From Symbiodinium natans (Eukaryota > Sar > Dinophyceae > Suessiales > Symbiodiniaceae), in NCBI GenBank assembly GCA_905221605.1, contig CAJNDS010002491.1, positions 174,501 through 238,500 on the forward strand: a stretch of DNA of 64,000 nt, written 5' to 3'. The position numbers and the translations under genes are program-made. Numbering within the stretch: position 1 is the first letter of the stretch; each line of letters begins with the position of its first letter. Shown one piece after another: positions 17,431-27,454 of this stretch. The notes under the pieces were generated by a model. It was not told where the DNA came from. It was given only the letters and a program-made list of their open reading frames with translations, and searched no databases.

Positions 17431-20400
17431 CCGGGCCTTGGTTCTCGGTGATGGGCGATGCTGCGACATCGCATCGCTCATGTCGCCCCAAAAAGCTCCG
17501 CCCCATCTATTTGCGTACACACCATCCCATTTATTTGCTTACGCACCATGATCCCCCCCCCCTCCCCCTCCATGACACATGCCATCCCCGCTGCCGCTGC
17601 GCCTTGTGAATCATTGCGCACCTCCTCCCGCCCCACCACCCACCACCCCCAACCACCCCCCCTGTCCCACCGCACCCAACAACAAAGCACTGTACGCATT
17701 GGCTGTCGACAGCAGACTCTACTATACGAATACAACTACCGCCAAAACCAACTACACAGCAGCTGGGAGCTGGGAGCTGAGAGCTGGGAGCAGAGAGCAG
17801 AGAGCAGAGAGCTGGGAGCTGGGAGCTGGGAGCTGGGAGCTGAGAGCTGGGAGCTGGGAGCTGGGAGCAGAGAGCAGAGAGCTGGGCTTGGAGAGCTGGG
17901 AGTTGGGAGTTGGGAGCTGGGAGCTGGGACTGAGAGGAGAGCTGAGAGCTGGGAGCTGAGAGCTGGGAGCTGGGAGCTGGGAGCTGGGACCAGAGAGCTG
18001 AAAGCTGGGAGCTGGGAGCTGGGAGCTGAGAGCTTTGAGCGGAGAGCTGGGAGCAGAGAGCTGAGAGCTGGGAGCTGGGGGCTGGGAGCTGGGAGCAGAG
18101 AGCTGAGCCTGGGAGCTGAGAGCTGGGAGCTGGGAGCTGGGAGCTGAGAGCTGGGAGCAGAGAGCTGAGAGCTGGGAGCTGGGAGCTGGGAGCTGAGAGC
18201 TGGGAGCAGAGAGCTGAGAGCTAAGGGCTGGGAGCTGGGAGTCTTGCGACAGTGGAGTCTACGACAACAACTACCACGAAACTGCATGTGAAGCCCAAGC
18301 TTCCGAGATGGCCCAGGGCATACCGGCTCAACTCCCAACACACGCCAATCCTCCAGGCGCTCCACAACCGCAAACGAGACAGACTCCAAGGCATCTGGAG
18401 CGAGAACGATGTCTGCGCCAGACTTCGATGTCGAAGGTGGGGCACGCCAAAGCAAAGCACCGTACTGGCTGGTGTGAAAAACCAACTTTGCTCTGGCGCC
18501 CTTCTGCAAAACCAAGGTTCCAGGCGTTAAAAGCAAAGAGAGGTATGCGTGCTGCATTCTGGACCAATCACCACTCAAGGCCTGCGCAAAAAAACCCAAA
18601 ACTCATGAAACAACAAACCTTCGACTGCGTAAGTAAATCTGCAAAGCCGCACTTGGCCTGAAGAAGTTGCCACATTAATGCAGCTGTCTTGATATCAGCA
18701 GGCTCAAAAGGCGGCCAATCGTGAACCTGCTGAATTTGCTGCTCTGTCAAAGAGCACGGACCTGAGCATGTCTGGGGCGGGGGTAATCGAAATCACAGCC
18801 ATAAAACAACGGGATTCGAAAAAAAAAACCTGCATCGAACCTAATCCTGCCCCAAACCTGAATCAAGGTGCTTCGTTTTCCAAAGAAGAGTCCTTCGGGA
18901 GCTAGTTTTGGTGGCGCCGCCGCCCGGGCGGCGGGTGTGATCGGGACCGACTTGCGCTCGAACTCCGCAGCAGTCCGCCCTCCAATGGATGCCAAATTCC
19001 ACCTGGACCGTTTCAATGCAACCTCTGCTCACAATGGCTAACTTTTCGATAGCTCCGTAGTTCCTCAACACAATGCTACCAGGCCACAGCGTTTGCGGCG
19101 CCTGCATTTTCGCGCGGTTTAGGGATGCCTGCTGACGGGAATCGTTGAAGAGCTGTTCCACCAGAAGCGTAGAGAGGTGAGCGTGGGAGTACTCGCGCAA
19201 CTTCCCGAGCAGCGGCTGCGGCACCTGGCCACGCAAACTCGCTACACGGGCTCAAACCGGGGGAGTACTTAGAATAGCATTCTGCTTCTGAATAAAACAG
19301 CCTATATTTGAATCGTTTTTTCTGCGTGCTAATTCTAGCATTATCGAAAAACATTCAAAGTCTGGAGTTGTAAGCACGGAGCTCCCCCTTTCTTCACCGC
19401 CAGACAGATCTGCTACATGCTTAGGTTGATTGACCTTTTAACAACCCGCATAACCATGTAAAGCTCTAATCTAGCTTGACACCCAACCTATTGAAAGCAC
19501 TTTTGAAACCAACTAACTTTGGTAAGTTGTTGCAGGACGTCATGAAGCTTGGCAATCCTTGTAACTGCGTCTGAAAGATTCTAAAGAGTTCTATCTAGTT
19601 TCAAAGAAATTGCACAATGCGATTAATTACTTTGAAGCTTCACAGGTAAGCGTTACTATCCGCGCAGGTCTTCTAGTCTAAGTAGACCGGCCTTCTTCCA
19701 GTCCGCTTCGAGAAGTTGCAGAAGAGCAACCCGGGAAAAGTGTTCACGAGGAACCTTCATGCGTGCGTGCATGCGCCTGCTACCTACTACGCACTCAGCA
19801 AAGAAATGATGGCAGCCTGAGCCTTGAGCAAGCCTCCCCCCCCCACCCACCCGCCCACCCCCGCTCAAGCGTTGACTGCAAATTGGACCACGGGACAAGT
19901 AGATTGCGGCAAAACGTCTGTGTCTCGGTGGAAGCACAAGCCTCCAGAACCTCCAATGAGTTCCACGCTTGTTTCAACTTGTTCAGCCACTTGTCAACCA
20001 CGGCTGCATCTGCACTGGTCAAGGCTATCAAAGACAAAGGCGGCATCTGGTACCTCCGCGCAAGAATGGGCAAGCAACGCCGCTATATACTGCTGCACAG
20101 TGAACAGCGCAAATTCAAAACATGTGCAACCCAGGCTGCACCAACGCACAATTTCAAAACACCATACCCTGTCAACAACCCCCGGATTTCTGCTTCAGTC
20201 TTCGGGCTGCACTCTGCCTACAGCACCTGTAAGAAATGGGATAAGAACAACTTGTTCCGGGCTACACCATGGCTGTGCAAAGCAGATTTCCAACCAAGCG
20301 GAGAGCCATGTGGAACATGCTACTGAGAACGACTCGGTCATCTTCTGGTCGCCCTGCGTCGAGCTGCTCCCTAGAAAGACCCATGATCTCCGCAAAGCGC

Positions 20401-22508
20401 TTGCTGAACAGGTGATCCAGGAGTTGCTTGCAAACCAGCATGAGCGAGCCTTCCGCCAAGCCCACATGGAAGTCTTGAACGCCCATGATGGTTTTCACTT
20501 TGGCTATGGCATCTCCGAAGAACGCGTGGAGAGGGTCGGTCAGGTGGATCATGGAAACCCAAAGCCGCACGTTCAGCCTCCGCGTCAGCAGCTTGCAGCA
20601 GTACTCCAGCTGGGTCCTTGTTTGCCCTCTTCTTTTCTCAGCTTCTCTCTTGCAGTCGGCGACCGAATTGCGCGATGATGATGGCCCTTGTGCTGCACCT
20701 CGCGCCTGTGACGATGCTTCTTCGTCAGGCTGAACAAGATTTGCCTCCGCAAGTTCACCAGGAAAGGGCGCCTGCAAGTCATCTTCCATGCAGCCATCCC
20801 GCCGGTCTTGTTCGCAAAACAGCGGACATTGCCCTTCCGACCACCACCGGCGCCGAAAGCCCAGCCACAACAAAATCAACAAGTCCAACTGCAGGTGCGG
20901 CAAGATGCTTTGGGACTGCTGCTCAAAAGACCACCAACGGGACAGCTTGTTGCAGTCACTACCACAGCTCCTCAGGGCACATTGTTTGCGGCACCAATCC
21001 CATGTAAAGCGCATGTGCTCGGCGGTACCCACATTGGCCATCTCACGCAGCTCGCAGCTGGAGGCAACAATGTCATCGTAGAGCAGCCTGGCATACTTGC
21101 GCATGTCAACTTAACCAAAAATGCCATTCACAACGGCATCCATGTCTTGCTTTCGATGCTCGAATTTGCAGCTTAGATGCTGGAAAAGGACATTGTCAGG
21201 GCTGCAGGATCTGAAGTACTCATTCGCGGCTGCTTTCAGCACTTCATGGTTAGATTGCCCTTTGTATGGGCCATGCCGGAGCTTCACCATGTGTCTGTAT
21301 TCCATCTTGATGATCAGGAGGCCCGATTCTTGCTGGGCATCGGTCAAGTCGTTGATTACCCTGTGAAAGAAATCCCACCCAAAAGTGCAATTCAGGCCCA
21401 AGCCATGACAGAGCCAGTTCAAAGCCTGAAACCCGCCCGGCCCCTGATCAGCTGCGAGGTGTAACACCGGGCTGTGCGGCTGTCCATCGACGAGCTTCAC
21501 CGGAAGTTCAAAGCGGTATTTGCCATCACCATGGTCTACGCAGGCACGCCTGTTTGCAAGAAAAAGACTTAATCCATGTTGACTCCGCGCGCTTCGTTTG
21601 CGGCGCGCGCTTCGTTTGCGGCATGCAACATCGGGCAAAATTGTTTGAACATGAAATTTGAAAGCCCTACCGTATTGCGGTCCATATCTAGCTGAAGCAA
21701 AAGCGCGTTGCAGCCAATATCTAGCTGAAGCTGGCGAACACCAAATTAAGGGTCGATGTTGGGATGCTTGCGGCATACGGCCGGAATGATGTTTCAAAAT
21801 CTGCCGTGCCTTCGTTGCTCTTGCTCTCCAGGTGGCACCATGTCCACAAAATATCTAGTTTCATTGGGCAACAATGCTCGTACCTGACTTTCCGGAAGAA
21901 ATGCAGCCAAACCCCAGCCGAAGGACTTCAGCAGGGCATTGTCCAACAGCCGAATAACTTTCTCTGCCACAACACGAAGTGCGGCATCATGCCCAGGCCC
22001 GAGTTCCTTGGCACGCCATGTGCTCTGGTCGCTTTCATCTGAATCCTTGTTTAGATAAAATTCGCCTCGGCTTCCTGCCACAAGGCACCGAGAACAAGAT
22101 TGCGAGAAAGGCACCCTTTCCTGGCAACTCCTGCGCCAGACCCCCCTTCCCTCCTAGGACCCCCCACCTCCCCGATCCCAAAACCCGGCTCCTAGCACCT
22201 TCTTGGAGAGACTGAACCTCCCCACTCTTGCCTACGACCCCGGCCCCTTCTCTGGTCTCGCGAACCCTAAACCCTAAACCCCAAACCCTAACCTAAAACA
22301 CCCTACCCTGGGCCGGCCCGGCTGCCGAAAACCGGGCACGCAAGCGTTTACAATACATCAAGCAGGTCACTTCCAATTTGCTCTTCTCGCTCTCAAGCAA
22401 GTCATTCATCAAGATGTTCCGTAGTCTTAGGTTCTCCAGCGCTTGCTCTGGAACATCCGATTTGTCGGGTTGGCCGCGCTTTTCGTGGTACACTTTCAGC
22501 ACCTGCAC
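16731..22508 (-). CDS. Large multi-exon gene of unknown function (dinoflagellate-type protein)
   Basis: A chain of protein-like minus-strand exons shares spacing and composition and is best read as one gene. In transcription order they are about 22508-22378, 22070-21800, 21549-21111, 21104-20262 (probably with an internal intron), 20073-19830, 19790-19656, 19236-19040, 18990-18850, 18750-18610, 18599-18290 and 17430-16731. Distinctive peptides are [56 protein letters not shown] and [21 protein letters not shown] associate this style with large families seen in dinoflagellate gene sets, but I know no assigned function or catalytic motif. It could be domesticated transposon-derived DNA, and it could be two adjacent genes split near 19.3-19.6 kb. 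An intron near 17.76-18.24 kb carries a minisatellite. Confidence 0.55.
17761..18241. repeat. GGGAGCT/GAGAGCT minisatellite in an intron
   Basis: About 65 tandem copies of a 7-bp unit (GGGAGCT, with GAGAGCT and GCAGAGA variants) run through 480 bp. Because the unit is degenerate, all frames on both strands stay largely open and give artefactual serine/proline- or glutamate-rich frames. Coding-like minus-strand exons lie on both sides, so it is probably intronic. Confidence 0.95.
18290..18599 (-). CDS. Internal exon of the large unknown gene
   Basis: The minus strand reads [40 protein letters not shown] and [20 protein letters not shown]. Downstream the frame runs into the minisatellite, so the exon must end near 18290. 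The composition is clearly protein-like. Confidence 0.6.
19040..19236 (-). CDS. Internal exon of the large unknown gene
   Basis: The minus strand reads [40 protein letters not shown] and [20 protein letters not shown]. This is one of the segments I most associate with large dinoflagellate protein families. The next exon (about 18990-18850) reads [20 protein letters not shown] in another frame, as expected across an intron. Confidence 0.6.
19260..19655. other. AT-richer spacer with no gene seen
   Basis: The base composition is more AT-rich than the flanks and no supported frame is visible. It is either an intron of the large gene or the boundary between two adjacent genes. Confidence 0.4.
19656..20073 (-). 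CDS. Internal exons of the large unknown gene
   Basis: One minus-strand segment reads [20 protein letters not shown] and [20 protein letters not shown] (about 20073-19830). A second reads [20 protein letters not shown] and [10 protein letters not shown] (about 19790-19656). They are in different frames with an intron of about 50-80 bp containing a C-rich run between them. Boundaries are approximate. Confidence 0.5.
20262..21104 (-). CDS. Internal exon(s) of the large unknown gene
   Basis: This long minus frame begins [20 protein letters not shown] and later reads [40 protein letters not shown] and [20 protein letters not shown]. The middle (around 20700-20900) is less protein-like and may hold an intron. 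No catalytic motif is visible. Confidence 0.6.
   Translation of the reverse strand: MRKYARLLYDDIVASSCELREMANVGTAEHMRFTWDWCRKQCALRSCGSDCNKLSRWWSFEQQSQSILPHLQLDLLILLWLGFRRRWWSEGQCPLFCEQDRRDGCMEDDLQAPFPGELAEANLVQPDEEASSQARGAAQGPSSSRNSVADCKREAEKRRGQTRTQLEYCCKLLTRRLNVRLWVSMIHLTDPLHAFFGDAIAKVKTIMGVQDFHVGLAEGSLMLVCKQLLDHLFSKRFAEIMGLSREQLDAGRPEDDRVVLSSMFHMALRLVGNLLCTAMV
21111..21549 (-). CDS. Internal exon of the large unknown gene with strong acceptor
   Basis: A convincing acceptor (CTTTTTCTTGCAAACAG) precedes [20 protein letters not shown], then [40 protein letters not shown] and [20 protein letters not shown]. The HLAADQGP...D..HR.IND arrangement recalls a conserved core I remember from large dinoflagellate families, possibly transposase-derived, though no DDE or DDD triad can be assigned. 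Confidence 0.65.
21800..22070 (-). CDS. Internal exon of the large unknown gene
   Basis: The minus strand reads [40 protein letters not shown] and [20 protein letters not shown] without a stop. Codon content is protein-like. Flanking introns are inferred from frame changes. Confidence 0.6.
22263..22300. repeat. Short CCCTAAA array
   Basis: About five CCCTAAA-type units lie in the intron between the exons near 22.07 and 22.38 kb. A larger one lies at 22848-22922. Telomere-like units thus also occur within an ordinary gene, not only in the repeat domains. Confidence 0.9.
22378..22508 (-). CDS. 5'-most clear exon of the large unknown gene
   Basis: The minus strand reads [40 protein letters not shown], a charged helix. 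A further coding-like stretch upstream (about 22700-22515: SRLSRERLLKEWEKCVSRIR) may be an earlier exon. The true start codon is not established. Confidence 0.5.
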
Positions 22509-22924
22509 ACGCTGTCACGCAGTGCAAATTCGCAGCAACAATGAGCAAACAAATGTGGCTTTCAGTGGCCAGCTGGCAGGGCATGGCAAGCGGATTCTGC
22601 TGACGCACTTTTCCCATTCTTTCAGCAAGCGCTCGCGGGAAAGGCGACTCCTGGGTTTGCCAGTCAGTATTGTGTCTGCCGTGCGCATCTTCCCTTTACG
22701 AGATTTTGGGGTTTCGGGTTGCGGGTGTAGGGGGTTTAAGGAGCAGCGAGCCATGACACATCATTCAATAATCGTAGCGCCGTCCGTGGAAAAAGCCTTG
22801 GCTAGGCCTCTGGGAGAATATCTAAACGCTAAGCCGTACCCGCCTTCAACCCTAAAAGCCCTAAACCCTGAACCCTAAACCCTGAACCCTGACCCTAAAC
22901 CCTAAACCCTAAATCCTAAACCCA

Positions 22925-23270
22925 ACCCCCCCCGCCCAAAGAAAAAATAATGCCAGACCATCCTACAGAGCTGAACCCTTCTGTCCTTATAGGGTCCTTT
23001 CAGGGGCTTTTGAGAGGAGATGTGCCTGGGAGAAGCTGAGTGGCTTTAGCATGCTTTAGCACGCAGGTGCCAGTCCTGCAAAACAGCCCCCCCTCCCCAC
23101 TCCCCTCCCGCCCCTTCTTCCGCGCCCCTGCCCCTCCCCCCCTTCCTGCCCCCTCCCTCCCCCCCTTTTCCCCCTCTCGGTGCGTAACCAAACAGCCCCC
23201 CACAAGAAGAAGAGCAGCGTAACCAAACCCCCCCAACAGCAGTAGAGGAGCGCAGGGCCCGGAAGGGTTT
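22925..23270. other. C-rich spacer with one motif copy
   Basis: C-rich simple sequence (CCCCTCCC-type) fills 23080-23175. An inverted copy of the dispersed motif GTTTGCTTACGCACC lies at about 23179-23201. No gene is visible. Confidence 0.6.
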
Positions 23271-23274
23271 AGAG

Positions 23275-24565
23275 CCTAAACCCTAAATTTAAGCCCTAAA
23301 CCCCAGGGTTTAAGCCCCATAAGCCCTAAATTTTAGGGTTTAAGCACAAACCCCAGGGTTTAAGCCCTAAACCCTAGGGTTTAAGCCCGAAACCCTGGTT
23401 TAAGCCCTAAACCCTAGGGTTTAAGCCCTAAACCCTAGGGTTTAAGCCCTAAACCCTAGGGTTTAAGCCCTAAACCCTAGGGTTTAAGCCTTAAACCCTA
23501 GGGTTTAAGCCCTAAACCTTAGGGTTTAAGCCCTAAACCCTAAATTTAAGCCCAAACCCTAGGGTGCAAGTCAGGGTTTAGGCCCTAAACCCTAGGGTTT
23601 AAGCCCTAAACCCTAGGGTTTAAGCCCTAAACCCTAGGGTTTAGGCCCTAAACCCTAGGGTTTAAGCCCTAAACCCTAGGGTTTAAGCCCTAAACCCTAG
23701 CGGTTTAAGCCCTTAACCCTAAATTTAAGCCCAAACTTCAAGTCTTAAACTCTAGGGTTTAAGCCCTAAGCCCTAGGGTTTAAGCCCTGAACCCTAGGGT
23801 TTAAGCCCTAAACCCGAGGCTTTAAGCCCTAAACCCTAAAATTTAAGCCCTAAACCCTAGGGTTTAAGCCCTAAACCCTAGGGTTCAAGCCCTAAACCCT
23901 AGGGGTTTAAGCCCCAAACCCTAAATTTAAGCCCAAACCCTAGGGTTCAAGTCTTAAACCCTAGGGTTTAAGCCCTAAACCCTAGGGTTTAAGCCCTAAA
24001 CCTTAGGGTTTAAGCCCTAAACCCTGGGGTTTAAACCCTAGGGTTTAAGCCCTAAACCCTAGGGTTTAAGCTCTAAACCCTAGGGTTTAAGCCCTAAACC
24101 CTAAATTTAAGCCCAAACCCTAGGGTTCAAGTTTTAAACCCTAGGGTTTAAGCCCTAAACCCTAGGGTTTAAGCCCTGAACCCTAGGGTTTAAGCCCTAA
24201 ACCCTAGGGTTTAAGCCCTAAACCCTAGGGTTTAAGCCCTAAGCCCTAAACCCTAAATTAAAGCCCAAACCCTAGGGTTCAAGTCTTAAACCCTAGGGTT
24301 TAAGCCCTAAACCCTAGGGTTTAAGCCCTAAACCCTAGGGTTTAAGCCCTAAACCCTAGGGTTTAAGCCCTAAACCCTAGGGTTTAAGCCCTAAACCCTA
24401 GGGTTTAAGCCCTAAACCCTAGGGTTTAAGCCCTAAACCCTAGGGTTTAAGCCCTAAACCCTAGGGTTTAAGCCCTAAACCCTAGGGTTTAAGCCCTAAA
24501 CCCTAAATTTAAGCCCAAACCCTAGGGTTCAAGTCTTAAACCCTAGGGTTTAAGCCCTAAACAAC
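23275..24565. repeat. Tandem array of a palindromic 21-mer made of inverted telomeric units
   Basis: About sixty copies of a 21-bp unit, CCCTAGGGTTTAAGCCCTAAA, run head to tail. Each holds the perfect palindrome AAACCCTAGGGTTT, which is CCCTAAA and TTTAGGG fused head to head. A variant (CCCTAAATTTAAGCCCAAACC followed by CTAGGGTTCAAGTC) interrupts the array near 23541, 23721, 23921, 24101, 24252 and 24503, giving a rough higher-order period of 150-250 bp. It lies between two minus-strand genes. It is not a CRISPR: there are no unique spacers. Confidence 0.9.
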
Positions 24566-24824
24566 AACCCCCCGTTCCGACTTGTCCGGAAGTGACCCGA
24601 AACCCTAAACCCTAGACCCCAAAACCGAAGCCCTGATCCTAAACCCGCAACCCGCAAAACGCACACGCGCAACATCCCGAAACTCCTGCCGCTGCATGCT
24701 GGCTGCGCTGCAGCACGCCCCACCCACACCACAACCTCACACAGCACATACTGAGACACCTAGATGCAATTGAAAAAGACTTTCCGGCATGCAGTTTTTC
24801 TGTTGTTTTCCCCCAGAGCTCGAA

Positions 24825-25075
24825 TCACAAGAGTACACTTAAACTGGCTAAGAGCACAGCTCCAAACACAGGTGCAGTGAAACCGTTTCCAACTAGATGC
24901 TGCAACAGATCCTGATGTTCGATGCTCAAGCACTTTCTTTGTGCTGTTGCGCACAGCCCTTGCAGTTTTGCACATTCTTCCATGCTGAGGAGTCGCCCGC
25001 GTCCTTGCCGAAAAAGAAAGTATTTTCCGCCTGGAGTTATGCACGGTACAAACCCTCCTGTGGCAATAGGTGCCC
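24825..25075 (-). CDS. DNA methyltransferase exon 4 (motifs IX and X)
   Basis: Residues GGFVPCITPGGKYFLFRQGR, RLLSMEECAKLQG and LVGNGFTAPVFGAVLLASL are followed by a stop near 24825. NGF replaces the usual GNS/GNA context of motif X. Confidence 0.75.
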
Positions 25076-26695
25076 GATGAACACTCTGGTCGCATTGCAT
25101 CACAAGGGTAGCGTGCAGCGGGTTGAGCCTTGGCAGTCAATCCTACAAGGCATCATGCAAAAAAGGCGAGCGCAAGATTCAAAAGCCATCAACGACAATA
25201 ACTCGGAATCCTTGTGCAATCACGGGACTTTCTGCCGTGAACCAAAGCAGCCAGCCGACAGGCCAGCAATTTTTGTTGGCGCCGTGTCAACTCACTGTAG
25301 CAGCTGCTCTTCGCCAACAACTTCTGGCACAGCAACAGCAGTCGAGCTGATATCTGTTGTTTTTTGATGAAATCGATGGTGTGTTGTATCCAGCGTTTCT
25401 TGACACCACCCTGAAAGCGCTCTCGCCCCCTTGCCGTCTTTCCCGCAGGCCTGGGCTCTTCATCGAGGAACATGTCCAGGCTAGTTACTTGAACCCGCAT
25501 GTTCTCCACCAGCTCAAATGCGAGTTCGACCCTTTTGCTGGCAGCGGACAAAGACGAGTGCATAAAAACCATAAACGCACGCTTGCGACGCTGTGGTAGG
25601 AAATGCTTCGAATCGATGATGTGGCATGTGCCTGAATACCCCTGGCCGGCCATTTGCGCCAATCTTAGATGAGCTTGCCAGCGGTCACTACAAAACCCGT
25701 TTCTACGGAGGCTTGCGTCATGTGCGCGCACAGTCTCAGCCTAAAAAGCCAAGCAGCATCACATCCCAGGGACGCTGTCCAGCATCCACAGCTCGTCTAT
25801 GCAGCACTGCTTCCACATTTTCGAGGAGTATCAAAAGCGGCTGCCACTTCCCGACCAAGTCGGCTAGTGTAAAGAAAACATCCCCGCTGCGTGACCCAGC
25901 CCCACGTTCAAAAGCAGGCGCTTTGTGCCTCAAGCAGGACAAATCCTGGCACGGGAAGCCGCAAATCACGATATCGGGTGGTACCACAGCTTCATACCTT
26001 TGAGTTTTGAAGCAAAATGCACGGTCGGCTTCTAAAGAAGCTATATCTCCATACAAATGCGCAATTTCGGGCTGCAAGGTCTGTGCCAGCAACACCTTCC
26101 GCTTGCACACATCAAGCTCGCAAGCGCTGTACACCAACTCCGGCATCCGAAATCGGTCCCATACCTTGGCTTGTGCGAGACAGGTACGATCTTACGACGA
26201 GCCTTGGTTGCTGGAAAACTCGCATGTCGCGCACGCCCATCCTGGTCGGGGGACAGTGCCTACGCACCATGATGGGGCCCAAGTCTGCACTGCTGGGCCC
26301 CGAGCTTTCGGAACACTCCCCCTATGCTGCACCACAGCTGGGAGGCTATTTGCTTACACGGGGCTAAGGTCAGGGGCTATTTGCTTACGCACCATGCTGG
26401 GCGCCGAGCTTTGCAAGGCGTGGAACACACCTGTCCCCCACCACCACCCCCCCCCAACAACAACACGAAAGAGGCAGCGGTGGGGACTTCGGCGGCTAGG
26501 GGATCTGGTCCCTCGATGCTGCAGAGCCACTCCCATCAGAGCGTCGAGAACTATGTGGGCTACATCCAAGCCGGCGCACAGACTCATGATGCGTAGGGTC
26601 TTCCGTCCTCTCCAGGCAAGTAACTTGCACTGTGGCTCCTGCAGCAATCGGCGGAGCATCTGATGTAGATGGTCGGCCAGCACATAGTCCGACAT
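24825..26695 (-). CDS. C5-cytosine DNA methyltransferase, four-exon gene
   Basis: The minus strand carries the ordered motifs of a C5-cytosine methyltransferase over four exons. Motif I-like SAM-binding segment RIMSLCAGLDVAHIVLDALM lies near 26590-26530, motif IV with catalytic Cys (GFPCQDLS) near 25950, motif VI ENVE near 25820, motif VIII (HFLPQRRKRAFMVF) near 25600, motif IX (RLLSMEECAKLQG) near 24980 and motif X (LVGNGFTAPVFGAVLLA) near 24860. Spacing and order are complete, so the enzyme looks intact. It would transfer a methyl group from S-adenosylmethionine to cytosine C5. It resembles the divergent methyltransferases I recall as numerous in dinoflagellates rather than DNMT1 or DNMT3. 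No reverse transcriptase or integrase is visible nearby, which argues against a retrotransposon-borne copy. ATG at 26695 is a plausible start. Confidence 0.8.
25189..25740 (-). CDS. DNA methyltransferase exon 3 (motif VIII and target-recognition region)
   Basis: An acceptor GGCTTTTTAG at about 25741 precedes AETVRAHDASLRRNGF, then GYSGTCHIIDSKHFLPQRRK and RAFMVF. The rest (about 110 residues, including LTRRQQKLLACRLAALVHGR) sits where a target-recognition domain is expected. In-frame TAG just before 25740 confirms an intron rather than read-through from exon 2. Confidence 0.75.
   Translation of the reverse strand, partial: AETVRAHDASLRRNGFCSDRWQAHLRLAQMAGQGYSGTCHIIDSKHFLPQRRKRAFMVFMHSSLSAASKRVELAFELVENMRVQVTSLDMFLDEEPRPAGKTARGRERFQGGVKKRWIQHTIDFIKKQQISARLLLLCQKLLAKSSCYSELTRRQQKLLACRLAALVHGRKSRDCTRIPSYCR
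25812..26205 (-). CDS. DNA methyltransferase exon 2 (motifs II to VI)
   Basis: The exon reads WDRFRMPELVYSACELDVCK, PEIAHLYGDIASLEADRAF, PPDIVICGFPCQDLSCLRHK (catalytic Cys) and WQPLLILLENVEAV. The donor near 25812 is unsure. SACELD resembles the acidic motif II that contacts SAM ribose. Confidence 0.8.
26530..26695 (-). CDS. DNA methyltransferase exon 1 (motif I)
   Basis: ATG at 26695 opens MSDYVLADHLHQMLRRLLQE and leads to RIMSLCAGLDVAHIVLDALM. The intron after it (to about 26205) holds three copies of a GTGCGTAAGCAAA-type motif on the sense strand. Confidence 0.65.
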
Positions 26696-26719
26696 GACGG
26701 GCCGCTCACTGCGCTATAC

Positions 26720-27450
26720 CCCTGCAGTGAAGGACCCCCCCCCCGGCACCAACTAAAAAATATTATGGAACTGGCTGCTGCTTGTGGGTCACTCCTACTG
26801 GTCTCTGCTACATATCAGCAATACACGGTCGCGTTGCCCGCCTTGCCCGGTCCCCTTGACGACAGCGATCGGCACAGGGTTAAGCACGAAGCAAAGCATG
26901 AAGCAAAGCATGCATGTGCATCGTGACTCTGCTGCCGAGGGAACCTCTGCCGAGGCTACAAACTCACGATTGAAACCTTTCCGCTTTTTTCCCTCGCAGA
27001 ACCAAGACCGCACGCATGAGCGAAGCGAGTCACGGGCTGTTCCTGTGTCTCTCTGCTGCGGCACCCCCGAACTTGTGCACTAGTGTTGCATGTGTTATAA
27101 CTGTGTTATAATGAAAACACACGAAAGCTGCTGCGTTTCGGTTGCAAGACTGTTGCAAGCAAACCGGCTGTACAGTCCACAGCGCAAAATGTCCCAAGAT
27201 GTTGCTGGAAGGGATACCTCCTTCATGCGTTTCGGTCCGTGGGCATGCTTGACAGCAAGGCCACTACAGCAGCAACACTCATAGCAGAGGATCGGGGCTC
27301 TACAGAAAGCTTCGAAGCTCTAAACGTCGAGCAGGGTCATCAACGTGCTGCTGACCTGCTGTCGGCCCACGCACTCGTGGAAACATGGACTTACAAACTT
27401 GAAACACGCGTAGCGCAGACTTTTCTGCCTTCGCCGCGACCCATGCGCTG
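26720..27450. other. Intergenic region between methyltransferase and SET-like gene
   Basis: No protein-like frame with motifs is seen on either strand. It should hold the 5' region of the methyltransferase gene and the 3' end of the SET-like gene. A duplicated GTGTTATAA is present at 27090-27112, but no promoter is claimed. Confidence 0.4.
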
Positions 27451-27454
27451 ATTG

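Noticed and set aside
23275-24565. CRISPR-like array
   Set aside because: Units are contiguous with no unique spacers and consist of telomeric sequence in a eukaryotic genome.
16731-26695. Retrotransposon or viral insertion around the large gene and methyltransferase
   Set aside because: No reverse transcriptase, integrase, protease or capsid-like motif is visible on either strand, and no long terminal repeats were seen.
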